Of a stretch of DNA of 64,000 bases, positions 32,901 through 45,120 are shown piece by piece (the stretch's first letter is position 1; every line of letters starts with the position of its first letter). The notes under the pieces were generated by a model. It saw nothing but the letters and a program-made list of their open reading frames with translations, was not told the DNA's origin and searched no databases. Where the stretch lies: NCBI GenBank assembly GCA_030674185.1, contig CM060312.1, positions 497,669-561,668 of the forward strand, given 5' to 3'. The translations under genes were made by a program, and so were the position numbers. The DNA comes from Monoplex corrugatus (lineage: Eukaryota > Mollusca > Gastropoda > Littorinimorpha > Ranellidae).

Positions 32901-34990
32901 TAACGTGTTACATGACACTGGCCTGGTACAGGTGTAACGTGTTACATCACACTGGCCTGGTACAGGTGTAACGTGTTACATCACACTAGCCAGGTACAGG
33001 AATAACGTGTTACATGACACTAGCCAGGTGCAGGAATAACGTGTTACATCACACTGGCCTGGTACAGGTGTAACGTGTTACATCACACTGACCTGGTACA
33101 AGTGTGATATGTTACATCACACTACCCTGGTACATGTGTAACATGTTACATGACACTGGCATGGTACAGGTATAACATGTTACATCACACTGGCCTGTGA
33201 CATGTGTAACATGTTACGTCACACTACCCTGGTACATGTATAATGTGTTACATGATACTGGCCTGGTACAGGTGTAACGTGTTACATGACACCAGCCTAA
33301 TACATGTGTAACATGTTACATCACATTGGCCTCATACAGGTATAACATGCTAATCACACTGGCCTGGTACAGGTGTAACGTTTTACATCACACTAGCCAG
33401 GTACAGGTTCAACGTGTTACATGACACTGGCCTGTACAGGTGTAACGTGTTACACCACACTGGCCTGTACAGGTGTAACGTGTTACATCACACCAGCCTA
33501 ATACATGTGTAACATGTTACATCACATTGGCCTCATACAGGTATAACATGCTAATCACACTGGCCTGGTACATGTGTAACGTGTTAAATCACACTGACCT
33601 GGTACATGTGTAACATGTTACATCACACTGGCCTGTACAGGTGTAACGTGTTACATCACACCAGCCTAATACATGTGTAACATGTTACATCACACTGGCC
33701 TGTACAGGTGTAACGTGTTACATCACACTGGCCTGTACAGGTGTAACGTGTTACATTACACTGGCCTGTACAGGTGTAGCGTGTTACATCACACTGGCCT
33801 GTACAGGTTAACGTGTTACATCACATTGGCCTGTACAGGTGTAACGTGTTACATCACACCAGCCTAATACATGTGTAACATGTTAGATCACATTGGCCTC
33901 ATTCAGGTATAACATGCTAATCACACTGGCCTGGTACAGGTGTAACGTGTTACATCACACTGGCCTGTACAGGTGTAACGTGTTACATCACACTGGCCTG
34001 TACAGGTGTAACGTGTTACATCACACTGGCCTGTACAGGTGCAACGTGTTACATCACACTGGCCTGTACAGGTGTAACGTGTTACATCACACCAGCCTAA
34101 TACACGTGTAACATGTTACATCACATTGGCCTCATACAGGTATAACATGCTAATCACACTGGCCTGGTACAGGTGTAACGTGTTAAATCACACTGGCCTG
34201 GTACATGTGTAACATGTTACATCACACTGGCCTGATACAGGTATAAGTGTTACATCACACTGGCCTTGTACAGGTGTAATGTGTTAGATGACACTGACTT
34301 AGTACTGGTTTTATATGTTTCATCACACTGGCCTGGTACAGGTGTAACGTGTTACATCACACTAGCCTGTACAGGTGTAACGTGTTACATGACACTAGCC
34401 TGGTACATGTGTAACGTTACATCACACTAGCCTGGTATATGTATAACACGTTACATCGCACTAGCCTGGTACATGTGAAACGTGTTACATCACACTAGCC
34501 TGGTACATGTGTAACGTGTTACATCACACTGGCCTGGTACAGGTGTATCGTGTTACATCACACTGGCCTGGTACAGGTGTAACATGTTACATCACACTGG
34601 CCTGGTACAGTTGTAACGTGTTACATCATACTAGCCTGGTACATGCGTAACGTGTTACATCACACTGGCCTGGTACATGTGTAACGTGTTACATCACACT
34701 AGCCTGGTACATGTGTAACGTGTTACATCACACTGGCCTGTACATGTGTAACGTGTTACATCACACTGGCCTGGAATAGGTGTAATATGTTACATCACAC
34801 TGGCCTGGTAATAGTGTAACCTGTTGCACCACACTGTCCTGGTACATGTATAACATGTTACATCACACTGGATTGTACATGTGTAACATGTTACATCACA
34901 CTGGGCTGTTACAGGTGTAACGTGTTACATCACACTGGCCTGGTACAGGTGAAACATGTTACATCACTCTGGCCTGCTATAAGCCTAACG
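29995..34990. repeat. 34-bp satellite array with a 20-bp derivative block
   Basis: The main unit is about 34 bp: acatcacactggcctggtac then aggtgtaacgtgtt, with many point variants. Between about 30240 and 30830 a shortened 20-bp unit (tataacatcacactggcctg) repeats about 25 times. Around 32600-33060 and 33440-34150 longer blocks of several units recur almost unchanged, which points to recent block duplications. Confidence 0.95.
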
Positions 34991-35025
34991 TGTTACACGT
35001 CACTGATTTCTTGACTTTTCTTCAG

Positions 35026-35335
35026 GCGTGTGCTTTTTGAAGGCATGAAGAAGGGATTGTGACTGACCTGTTGACATATGACACGTTACATAAACATATT
35101 GCAGGTTAAAGGTCAGATGCGTGTTATAGATGTGTGCTGTTTGGGGGTATGATAACCCGCTTAATCACTCCCTGTTGACCTTTGACCTGTTCCCAATAAA
35201 CGTTTATGGTTTAAAGTAGATGTGTGTGTTCAGGTTGTACTGTTTGAAGATATGAACAACCGTGTAATCACTGACCTGTTCACCCATGACCCTTCACCTG
35301 TGAATGTTGGAGGTTAACGGTCAGGTGTATTACAG
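35026..35335 (+). pseudogene. Three upstream tandem copies of exon 5 with acceptors
   Basis: Copies start at about 35028, 35132 and 35233, 101-104 bp apart, each after an acceptor-like AG (ttcttcag, gttatag, tgttcag) and followed by the same ggttaaNggtcag intron motif. Copy 1 reads VLFEGMKK then loses a base. Copy 2 reads VLFGGMITRLIT then stops. Copy 3 reads VLFEDMNNRVITDL but needs a 1-nt different splice position. They are decayed duplicates or possible alternative exons. Confidence 0.8.
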
Positions 35336-35415
35336 GTGTGCTGTTTGAGGGAATGGACAACCGCATCATCACTGATCTGCACAACTCTATGAGAAACCAG
35401 ATGCCAGTGAAAAAC
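35336..35415 (+). CDS. Exon 5: short linker exon
   Basis: An 80-nt exon with acceptor tattacag at 35328-35335 and donor gtcagt at 35416, phase 1 in and phase 0 out. It encodes (G)VLFEGMDNRIITDLHNS then MRNQMPVKN. It is the fourth and only fully open unit of the tandem exon array, which is why it is chosen as the functional copy. The frame joins exon 4 (KKLE|G) and exon 6 (KN|VWKKARF). Confidence 0.8.
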
Positions 35416-35449
35416 GTCAGTTGACTCTTTGTTGTCATAAATAGGATGG

Positions 35450-35935
35450 TGGTACTGTTTATTAAGGTAGTGGTGATGATGGTGGTGGTGATGATGGTGG
35501 TGGTGATGATGATGATGGTGGTGGTGGTGTGGTGGTGATACTGATGAGTACAGTGGTACTTATATTTATGGTGGTGGTGGTGTGGTGGTGATGATGAGTA
35601 TAGTGGTACTTATATTTATGGTGGTGGTGGTGACTATGATGGAGGTAATAGTGATCATGGTCGTGATGCGTATAGTAGAACTTATGATGATGGTGGTGGT
35701 GATGATGATGATGGTGGTGGTGGTGATGATGATGGTGGTGGTGGTGATGATGATTGTTCTGGCGATGATGAGTATAGTCACAATTGTGATGATGATGATA
35801 ATGATGATAGTGGTGGTGGTGGTGGTGGTGTGGTGGTGGTGAAGGCGATCAACATGATAGTAAAGATAGTGGCGTTTATGATGATGGCGGTGATGATGAT
35901 AATGATTAACAAAATAGTGGTGGTGATAACAGTAT
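35450..35935. repeat. GAT/GGT array, left of Penelope-like element
   Basis: Trinucleotide-type array with embedded 50-60 bp units (tggtacttatatttatggtg repeated at 35548 and 35605). It is interrupted at 35936 by the Penelope-like element and resumes at about 37230. Confidence 0.92.
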
Positions 35936-37229
35936 CCAAAACAAGAGTGACTGCCCGCGCCCAAGCAAACACAAACCAGAAGAACAAGAAAACCAATGTA
36001 AGCGCGTCTCCAACAAGACAAAACAAAACAAGCGCAAATTTTCGGCCAACTAGCCTTTGTCAAGCGCGAACGCACGGTCACAGACAAATCACAGACACCA
36101 AACAATGGATAATAAAAACGGGACTAAAAACTTCCCTGCCGCCTCGTCCAGTGGGTAAGAGATGGAATGCCCATGTCATCATGAGCAGTAGTAAGAAAAG
36201 GGGAGAGGGGAGGCAACTGTGATGTCAAAAGGGAAGTGAGATGAGTTCTGCAATTTTGAGAAGTGGCCATGCTATATCGGTATAGCCCTGTTCTGAAGAA
36301 GGCACAGGGCAAGAGCCAAGAGATAAGGGAGTAGATTGTGCCCGGTGCCAAGAATCTGGTAGGCGTGGGAACAGGAAGAGACATGAAACGGCATGTCTGA
36401 ATTTTGTTACTCATGGTTTGTCGTTAAGACCATGTGGTTTGCGTGTTCCAAGTTTATTTATGAGGTGGGATTCTCTGTCTTTCCTGTCTATGGTGCTGTT
36501 ATTGTGTAGAAGCCACAGACCTTTCACTCGGATGTCATTGATTGAGTGGTCTGATTGGTTGAAGTGATTGGGGATAGTTTTATCCCTTTGGTGGCGGATA
36601 TCAGCCAAGTGTTCTTTGAAACGTGTGTCAAGGGTGCGTCCAGTTTCACCAATATACAATTGGGAACATTTAGAGCAGCTGATCAAGTAGACAATGTTAT
36701 AAGTTTGACAGTTGAAATGTTTTGTAATTCTCATATGAGATTTGGGGCCTTTGACTGTGGTGGCTGAGCACAAGAAAGGACAAGTCTTGCATTTAGGTTT
36801 GTTGCATGGAGAGGTTCCTGGAGGTTGGCTGACTGGTTTGCTGAGATTCGAATGCACCAGCAAGTCGCGGAGATTGGTGTCTCTCTTGTAGACGATCAAA
36901 GGGCGCTTGTCAAAGGTTTCACCTGTAGTGGGACTGGATCGCAAAATGTTCCAGTTGGACAAGATGATCCTTTTTATGAGGTGCACGGACGGGTGGTAAA
37001 CTAGACTGAGGACTGGCCGATCCTCTGTGACAGCTTTGGGCTTTGAATGGAGGGCATTTGGCCGAGAGACAGAGCAGTCCCGTTTTTATATCCATTGTTT
37101 GGTGTCTGTGATTTGTCTGTGACCGTGCGTTCGCGCTTGACAAAGGCTAGTTGGCCGAAAATTTGCGCTTGTTTTGTTTTGTCTTGTTGGAGACGCGCTT
37201 ACATTGGTTTTCTTGTTCTTCTGGTTGGT
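35936..37229 (-). mobile_element. Penelope-like element (5' truncated) with inverted terminal repeats
   Basis: The ends are inverted copies of about 165 bp: 35985-36125 reads as the complement of 37080-37220 (both contain ttttcggccaactagccttt or its complement). Between them a minus-strand ORF encodes a GIY-YIG nuclease. Inverted or direct long terminal repeats and an RT linked to a GIY-YIG nuclease are known features of Penelope-like elements; here the RT part is missing. The element is nested in a GAT/GGT array. Confidence 0.82.
36411..36986 (-). CDS. GIY-YIG endonuclease domain of the Penelope-like element
   Basis: A 191-codon minus-strand frame. It has a Cys cluster CNKPKCKTCPF near residues 61-71, then FNCQTYNIVYLISCSKCSQL and YIGETGRTLDTRFKEHL, in which VYLI..YIG, Arg and the downstream H/E-rich part are GIY-YIG family hallmarks. 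The end reads SHLINKLGTRKPHGLN, as in other Penelope C-termini. In intact elements this would nick the target during insertion. The upstream RT is absent, so this is the C-terminal remnant of a longer protein; the first Met is just the first one left in frame. Confidence 0.85.
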   Translation of the reverse strand: MHLIKRIILSNWNILRSSPTTGETFDKRPLIVYKRDTNLRDLLVHSNLSKPVSQPPGTSPCNKPKCKTCPFLCSATTVKGPKSHMRITKHFNCQTYNIVYLISCSKCSQLYIGETGRTLDTRFKEHLADIRHQRDKTIPNHFNQSDHSINDIRVKGLWLLHNNSTIDRKDRESHLINKLGTRKPHGLNDKP

Positions 37230-37441
37230 GATAACAGTGGTGGTGGTGGTGGTGGTGGTGTTGATAACGATACTAGTGTTGGTGTTGGTGGTGGTGATGA
37301 TAATGATGATGTCGATTAAAATAATACTTGTTATGATAGTGGCGTTTGTGATGATGGCAGTGATCATGATAATGATTAAAAAATAGTGGTGATGATAACG
37401 GTGTTGGTGTTGGTGGTGACGACGACGACGACAACGACGAC

Positions 37442-37511
<70 letters not shown>

Positions 37512-37880
37512 CGTTGATGATGATATTGATTAACAAAATAGTTGTGGTGATAACGGTGGTGGTGGTGGTGATGATGATGATGATGTTGATGATGATGATG
37601 ATGATGATGACGATGATGGCGATTAACATAATAGTTATTATGACAGTGGCGTTTACGATGATGGCGGTGATGATCACAATGATTAACAAAATAGTGGTGG
37701 TAATAACGGTGGTGGTAGTAGTGGTGGTGGTGGTGGTTGTGATGATGATGACGGCGATTAACAAAATAGTGGTTATGATAGTGGCGTTTATGATGATGGT
37801 GGTGGTGGTGGTTGTGATGATGATGACGGCGATTAACATAATAGTAGTTATGATAGTTGCGTTTATGATGATGGTGGTAA
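37230..37880. repeat. GAT/GGT array, right of Penelope-like element
   Basis: Trinucleotide runs, including a near-perfect (gat)n at about 37441-37510. Larger units containing aacaaaatagtggtNatgat and gtggcgtttatgatgatggc recur at about 37320, 37640, 37750 and 37850. A gac/gtg stretch is at 37416-37440. Confidence 0.92.
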
Positions 37881-37884
37881 CTGA

Positions 37885-38245
37885 GATGACTGCCTCTTAT
37901 GACATGATGGTGGTGTTAATGGCAAAGATGACGGTGGTGTTAATGGCAAAGATAATGGTGGTGTTAATGGCAAAGATGATGGTCGTGTTAATGGCAAAGA
38001 TGACGGTGGTGTTAGTGGCAAAGACGACGGTGGTGTTAGTGGCAAAGACGACGGTGGTGTTAGTGGCAAAGATAATGTGGTGTTAATGGCAAAGATGATG
38101 GTGGTGTTAGTGGCAAAGATGACGGTGGTGTTAGTGGCAAAGATGACGGTGGTGTTAGTGGCAAAGATGACGGTGGTGTTAGTGGCAAAGATGATGGTGG
38201 TGTTAGTGGCAAAGATGACGGTGGTGTTAATGGCAAAGATGACAG
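37885..38245. repeat. 24-bp minisatellite
   Basis: About 15 copies of a 24-bp unit (aaagatgacggtggtgttag tggc). The unit is a multiple of three, so it stays open in several frames (VVLVAKMT repeats). No sign of a gene was found. Confidence 0.93.
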
Positions 38246-38400
38246 CTATGGATACTGGCACGACAGAAAATTACAGATCTTTATGTCAGCTATGGATACT
38301 GGCACGACAGACAATTACAGATCTTAATGTCAGCTATGGATACTGGCCTGACGGAAAAGAACAGCTCTTTATGTCAGGTATGGATCATGCGATTAACACA
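38246..38400. repeat. Three-copy 44-50 bp tandem repeat
   Basis: Three units starting cagctatggatactggc (38252, 38288, 38331), each with acagatctttatgt-like ends, form a short transition between the 24-bp and 39-bp arrays. Confidence 0.85.
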
Positions 38401-38402
38401 TT

Positions 38403-41400
38403 CTTGCCTATGCTGTACCAGGTGTGGAAGATTACCAAAGTGTTGTCTATGCTGTATTAGGTGTGGAAGAATGCCACATTGTTGTCTGTACTGTACCAGG
38501 TGTGGAAGATTACCAAAGTGTTGTCTATGCTGTACCAGGTGTGGAATATTACCACGGTGTTGTCTATACTGTACTACGTGTCAAAGATTAACACAGTGTT
38601 GTCTATGCTCTACCAGGTGAGGAAAATTAGCACAGTGTTTTCTATGCTTTGCCAGGTGTGGAAGATAACTACAGTATTGTCTATGCTGTACCAGGTGTAG
38701 AAAATTACCAGTGTTGTCTATACTTCAGTATGTGTAGAAGATTACCACATAGTCGTGTATATTGTACCAGGTTTGGAAGATTACCACAACATTGTCTATG
38801 CTGTACCAGGTGTGGAAGATTACCACAGTATTGTCTATGCTGCACCAGGTGTGGAAGATTACCACAGTATTTGTCGATGCTGCACCAGTGTGGAAGATTA
38901 CCACAGTACTATCTATGCTGCACCAGGTGTGGAAGCTTACCACAGTATTGTCTATGCTGTACAGGTGTGGAAGATGAACGCAGTGTTTTATATGCTGTAA
39001 AAGGTGTGGAAGATCACCAAGGTGTTGTCTATGCTCTTCCAGGTGTAGAAGATTACCACAGTGTTGTTGTCTATGCTGTAATAGGTGCGGAAATTACCAC
39101 AGTGTTCTCTATGCTGTACAGATGTGGAAGATGAACGCAGTGTTTTTATGCTGTAACAAGGTGTGGAAGATTACCAAGTGTTCTCTATGCTGTACCAGAT
39201 GTGGAAGATGAACGCAGTGTTTTCTATGCTGTACCAGGTGTGGAAGATTACCACAGTGTTCTCTATGCTGTACCAGATGTGGAAGATGAACGCAGTGTTT
39301 TCTATGCTGTACCAGGTGTGGAAGATTACCACAGTGTTCTCTATGCTGTACCAGATGTGGAAGATGAACGCAGTGTTTTCTATGCTGTACCAGGTGTGGA
39401 AGATTACCACAGTGTTCTCTATGCTGTACCAGATGTGGAAGATGAACGCAGTGTTTTCTATGCTGTACCAGGTGTGGAAGATCATCACGGTGTTGTCTAT
39501 GCTATACCAGAACTGGAAGATTACCACAACGTTCTTTATACTCTACTAGTTGTGGAAGATTACCATAGTATTGTCTATGCTCTACCAGGTGTGGAAGATT
39601 ACCGCAGAGTTGTCTATGCTGTACCAGGTGTCGACGATTACCAGAGTATTGTCTATGCTGTGCTAGGTGCGGAACATTACCACAATATTGTCTATGTTGT
39701 ACTAGATGTGGAAGATTACCACACTTTTGTCTATGCTGCACTAGGTGTGGAAAATTACCATAGTGTTGTCTATGCTGTACCACACGTATGGAAGATTACC
39801 ACAGTGTAGTCTATGCTGTACTAGGTGTGGAAGATTACCACAGTGTTGTCTATATTGCACCAGGTTGGAAGATTACCACAGTGTAGTCTATGCTGTACTA
39901 GGTGTGGAAGATTACCACAGTGTTGTCTATATTGCACCCAGGTGTGGAAGATTACCACAGTGTAGTCTATGCTGTACTGGCTTGTGGAAGATTACAAAGT
40001 GTTTGTTATGCTGTACAAGTGTGGAAGATTACCACAGTGTTATTTATGCTGTATAGTTATGGAAGATTACACAGTGTTATTTATGCTGTCACCAGATGTG
40101 GAAGATTACCACATGTTGTCTATGCTGTAAAGATATGGAGATTACCAGTGTTGTCTATGCTGCACCAAGTGTGGAAGATTACCACATATGTTGTCTAAGC
40201 TTAACAGGTGTTGAAGATTACCACAGTGTTATCTATGCTGTATACGTGTGGAAGATTACCACATGTATTGTCTATGCTTACCAGGTGTGGAAGATTAACA
40301 CAATGTTGTCTATGCTATACCAGGTGTGGAAGATTACCACAATGTTGTCTATGCTCTACGGGGTGTGGTGAAGTTACAACTATGTTGTCACATGGCTCTA
40401 CCAGGTGTGGAAGATTAACACAATGTTTGTCTGATGCTCTACCAGTTGTGGAAATGACCATTGTGTTTATCAATACTATACGTAGTGTGGAAGATTACCA
40501 CATGTGTATGTTATACTAGGTGTGGAAGATTACCACAGTATTGTCTGTGCTGTGCTAGTTGTGGAAAATTACCAGATTGTCTATGCTTTTACATGTGTGG
40601 AAATTACCACAGTGTTGTCTATGTTGTACTAGGTGTGGAAGATTACACCAGTGTTGTCTATGCTGTACTAAGTGTGGAATATTACCACAGTATTGTCTGT
40701 GCCTTGCAAGTTGTGGAAAATTACCACAGTGTTGTCTATGTTGTACTAGGTGTGGAAGATTACACAAGTGTGTCTATGCTGTACTAGTGTGGAATATTAC
40801 CACAGTATTGTCTGTGCTTGCATAGTTGTGGAAAATTACCACGTGTTTGTCTATGCTGTACTAGGTGTGGAAGATTACCATAGTGCTGTCTATGCTGTAC
40901 TAGGTATGGTGGATGACCACAGTGTTGTGTATGCTGTACGATGTGGAAGATTACCACGTTTATCTATGGTGTACTAGGTGTGGAAGATTACCATAGTCTG
41001 TCTATGCTGTACCAGGTGTGGAAGATCACCACAGTTTGTCTATGCTGTATTAGGTGTGGAAGATTACCAGTGTTGTCTATACTGTACCAGGTGTGGAAGA
41101 TTACCAGTGTTGTCTATGCTGTACCAGGCGTGGAAGATTACCACAGTACTGTCTATACTGTACCAGGTGTGGAAGATTACCAGTATTGTCTATGCTGTAC
41201 CAGGTGTGGAAGATTACCAGTGTTGTCTATGCTGTACCAGGCGTGGAAGATTACCACAGTATGTCTATGCTGTACCAGGTGTGGAAGATTACCAGTGTTG
41301 TCTATGCTGTACCAGGCGTGGAAGATTACCACAGTATTGTCTATGCTGTACCAGGTGTGGAAGATTACCAGTGTTGTCTATGCTGTACTAGGTGTGGAAG

Positions 41401-42846
41401 ATTACCAGTTGTCTATGCTGTACCAGGTGTAGAAGATTACCAGTGTTGTCTATGCTGTACCAGGCGTGGAAGATTACCACAGTATTGTCTATGCTGTACC
41501 AGGTGGAAGATTACCAGTGTTGTCTATGCTGTACTAGGTGTGGAAGATTACCAGTGTTGTCTATGCTGTACCAGGTGTGGAAGATTACCACAGTATTGTC
41601 TATGCTGTACCAGGTGTGGAAGATTACCAGTGTTGTCTATGCTGTAGCAGGTGTGGAAGATTACCACAGTGCTGTCTATGCTGTACTAGGTGTGGAAGAT
41701 TACCACGTATTGTCTATGCTGTACCAGGTGTGGAAGATTACCACAGTATTGTCTATGCTGTACCAGGTGTGGAAGATTACCACAGTGCTGTCTATGCTGT
41801 ACTAGGTGTGGAAGATTACCAGTGTTGTCTATGCTGTACCAGGTGTGGAAGATTACCACAGTTGTCTATGCTGTACTAGTGTGAAATTCACAGTGTTGTC
41901 TATGCTGTAATGATGAAGATTACCACAGTGCTGTCATGCTGTACTAGGTGTGGAAGATTACACAGTTTGTCTATGCTGTACAGTGTGTGGAAGATTACAC
42001 AGCATGCTGTACTATGGTTGGAGTAACTATGTTGTTGTAGATTAACACAGTGTTGTCTATGCTGTACTAGGTGTGGAAGATTACCCCAGTGTTGTCTATG
42101 CTGTGGATACCCAGGTTGTTTGGAATTGATATTACCACAGTATTGTCTGTGCTGTGCAGTTGTGGAAAATTACCACAGTGTTGTCTATGCTGTACTAGGT
42201 GTGAAGATACACAGTGTTGTTATGCTGTACAGGATGTGGAAGATTACCCCCGTTTGTCTATGCTGTACTAGGTGTGGAAGATTACCACCGTTTGTCTATG
42301 CTGTACAGTGTGGAAATTACCACAGTTGTCTATGCTGTACTAGGTGTGGAAGATACCACAGTGTTGTCTATGCTGTACCAGGCTGTGGAAGATTACCACA
42401 GTACTGTCTATGCTGTACTAGGTAGTGGAAGATTACCACAGTTTGTCTATGCTGTACCAGGTGTGGAAGATTACCACAGTACTGTCTATGCTGTACCAGG
42501 TTGGAAATTACCACAGTGTTGTCTATGCTGTACCAGGTGTGGAAGATTACCACAGTATTGTCTATGCTGTACCAGGTGTGGAAGATTACCACAGTATTGT
42601 CTATGCTGTACCAGGTGTGGAAGATTACCACAGTACTGTCTATGCTGTACCAGGTATGGAAGATTACCACAGTATTGGTTGTGCTGTACCAGGTGTGGAT
42701 GATTACCACCGTCGGTCTATGCTGTGCCAGGTGTGGAAGATTACCATAGTGTTCTCTATGCTGTACTAGGTATGGAAGATTACCACACTATTTTCTATGG
42801 TATACTAGGTGTGGAAAATTACCACACTATTTTCAATAGTATACTC
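38403..42846 (+). repeat. 39-bp array leading to exon 6, main block
   Basis: More than 100 copies of a 39-bp unit: tgtaccaggtgtggaagatt then accacagtattgtctatgc. Each unit contains ccag|gtgtggaaga, the same bases as the acceptor and first codons of exon 6 (gtgccag|gtgtggaagaag). An alternating 78-bp dimer (accagatgtggaagatgaac next to the normal unit) occurs at 39180-39480. Long frames on both strands are due to the 39-bp period. Confidence 0.93.
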
Positions 42847-45016
42847 GTCGGCCTCTTTACATCTCAGGAGATGATAATCTGCACCAGGAGGCATTGTGGT
42901 CATGGCGTGCACTTTCTGCTGTGGCTGTGCAGGCCGATTCTTGAGTGGCAGTCTCTGTCACATCTGCCACATACGAATTGAGTCGCTATTGTCTGGTTTC
43001 TGGAACGTTGCTTGCGAAGAGCCCTTTTCTCATCTGCGCTTTCTGCTCTCCTCCTCTCCGCATTCACAACGCCTTGCTGAACGGCTGTCCGCCACGCTGA
43101 CCTGTCTTCCGCCAGAGTCTCCCAAGAGCCTGGGTCAATCCCTGAGCTTCTAAGGTCCCTTTTGCATGCGTCTATAAAGCGTAGCTGTGGGCGTCCTGGA
43201 GTTCGCTTCCGGTTTGCCAGTTCGCCGTAGAGAACGTCTTTTGGTATGCGTCCATCCTCTATTCGACGCACATGGCCAAGCCAGCGTAGTCGGCGTTGGC
43301 TTAGAAGGGCAAAGATAGTCTGTAGGCCCGCACGACGGAGGACCTCTGTGTTGGTCACCTTGTCTTGCCATTGGATGCCGAGGATGCGTCGCAAGCAGCG
43401 GAGATGGAAAATGTTGAGCCTCTTTTCTTGGCTGGCATATGTGGTCCAGGCTTCACTTGAGTAGAGAAGTGTGCTCAATACACATGCTCTGTACACCTGC
43501 ATTTTGGTGTTCGCAGTGAGATTGCTGTTGGACCAGACCCGCGTGTTCAGTTTAGCCATAACAGATGAGGCCTTTGCAATTCTGGCTCCGATTTCAGCGT
43601 CCAGAGAGAGGTTGTCACTTATGGTGGACCCCAAGTACTGAACTTGAGGTCGTAGTCTCCAATGTGTAGAGATGGTGGTTCTTCAAAGCCTTGGCCTAAG
43701 ATCTCAGTTTTCTTCAAGCTGATTGTGAGACCAAACTCTCTGCAAGCATGGGCGAAGCGATCAACGAGCCTCTGGAGATTTTGTTCACTGTGGGAAGCCA
43801 GCGCAGCATCATCTGCGATGAGAGCTTCTCTGATGGTCTTCTTTTCCACCTTAGTTTTGGAACGAAGCCTGGCAATGTTGAAGAGCTTTCCATCGGTCCT
43901 TGTATGAAGATATACCCCTTCTTCAGATCTGCAGAAGGCATAGGTCAGCAACATCGAGAAGAAGATCCCGAACAGAGTTGGGGCCAAAACACATCCCTGT
44001 TTCACTCCGCTGCTGATTCTAAAAGGCTCTGATGTGGCACCATTATAGCACACAGTGCTATGCATATCCTCGTGAAAAGACTCGATGACAACTGATAGTC
44101 TTGGGGGGCAGCCAATTTTCTTCAAAAGCTTGAAAAGACCACTCCAACTGACCAGGTCGAACGCTTTCGTGAGATCAATGAAGGCGAGGCAAAGGGGCAT
44201 GTGCTGCTCGCGGCACTTTTCCTGTAGTTGCCGGACAGAAAACATCATGTCGATGGTCGATCTTCCGGCCCTAAAGCCGCACTGGGACTCAGGGTAGATG
44301 CGAGCTGCCAGCCTCTGAAGACGGGTTAAGACGACTCTGGCGAATGCTTTCCCAACAGTGCTGAGGAGTGAGATTCCGCGATAATTATTACAGTCACTGC
44401 GGTCGCCCTTGTTCTTATATAGAGTCACTATCCTGGCGTCTCTCATGTCTCTCGGAATGAAGCCTTCCTTCCAGCATAAGCACAAAAATTCATGCAACTC
44501 CTTGAGAAGAGCAGGCTTCCCGCACTTGATGACCTCTGGAGGTATTCCGTCTTCACCAGGGGCTTTTCCCGTCGCCAAACCGTCAATCGCTCAGCATTCA
44601 ACTCTTCCATGACAGGCAAGTCCTCAATGGCATTTAGGGCAGCATCGGTGACAGTTCTGCGTGGATTACAGCTCCAGGTAGTGCTCTACCCATCTCTCCA
44701 TCTGCTTTGCAGAGTCTGTGATGCTCTCTCCTGGTTTGGACTTAAGGGGAGCTGACTTGGAGGCTGCTGGACCAGTCGCTTGTTTGATGCCAGTGTACAT
44801 GCTGCCAGTGTTGCCTGAATCTGCAGACTGCTGGATACTTGAGCTTAACTGTAGCCAATAGTCTTTGGCGCATCGCCGAGCAGTTTGTTGGGCCTTGCTG
44901 TGGGCAGCTCTGTAAGCATCGCGAGTAGTTTGGGTTATTGTTGTTTTTATACGCAAGTAAAGCCTTGCGTTTCGCTTCCACCACTGGTTCCATTTCCTGC
45001 CAGTTTGCCTCAAACC
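42847..45016 (-). mobile_element. RTE-like LINE with C-terminal C2H2 finger, inserted in the 39-bp array
   Basis: Minus-strand segments, in order: MRQTGRKWNQWWKRNARLYL with a linker (44666-45013); an RT part (43619-44578) with KAPGEDGIPPEVIKCGKPAL, NNYRGISLLSTVGKAFARVV, FIDLTKAFDLVS, GVKQGCVLAPTLFGIFF and IADDAALASH at the YADD site; then a C-terminal part (42900-43634) with LGSTISDNLSLDAEIGARI-like codons, AWTTYASQEKRLN, RKRTPGRPQLRF and FVCGRCDRDCHSRIGLHSHS, a C2H2 finger. Frameshifts near 43630 and 44580-44660 disable it, and no endonuclease is present. The 39-bp array continues on both sides. Confidence 0.87.
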
Positions 45017-45120
45017 AAAATTACCACAGTATAGTATACTAGGTGTTGTTGATTACCACACTATTTTCTATGCTGTACCAAGTGTGGAAGATTACATCAG
45101 TGCTGTCTACGCTGTGCCAG
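45017..45120 (+). repeat. 39-bp array, last units before exon 6
   Basis: Two to three units follow the RTE (aaaattaccacagtatagta, accaagtgtggaagattaca). The final unit, ending gctgtgccag at 45120, supplies the splice acceptor of exon 6. Confidence 0.88.

Noticed and set aside
29995..34990. Possible CRISPR array (regular about 34-bp repeats)
   Set aside because: Units are directly abutting without unique spacers, the setting is eukaryotic, and no cas genes are present.
36124..36414. Hammerhead ribozyme in the Penelope-like 3' region
   Set aside because: ctgaaga and tgatgac strings occur, but I could not place the required gaaa and three stems; left as a check, not a call.
38403..42770. Many overlapping Val/Tyr- and Cys-rich frames
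   Set aside because: Products of the 39-bp array; the same peptides appear in three frames and both strands.
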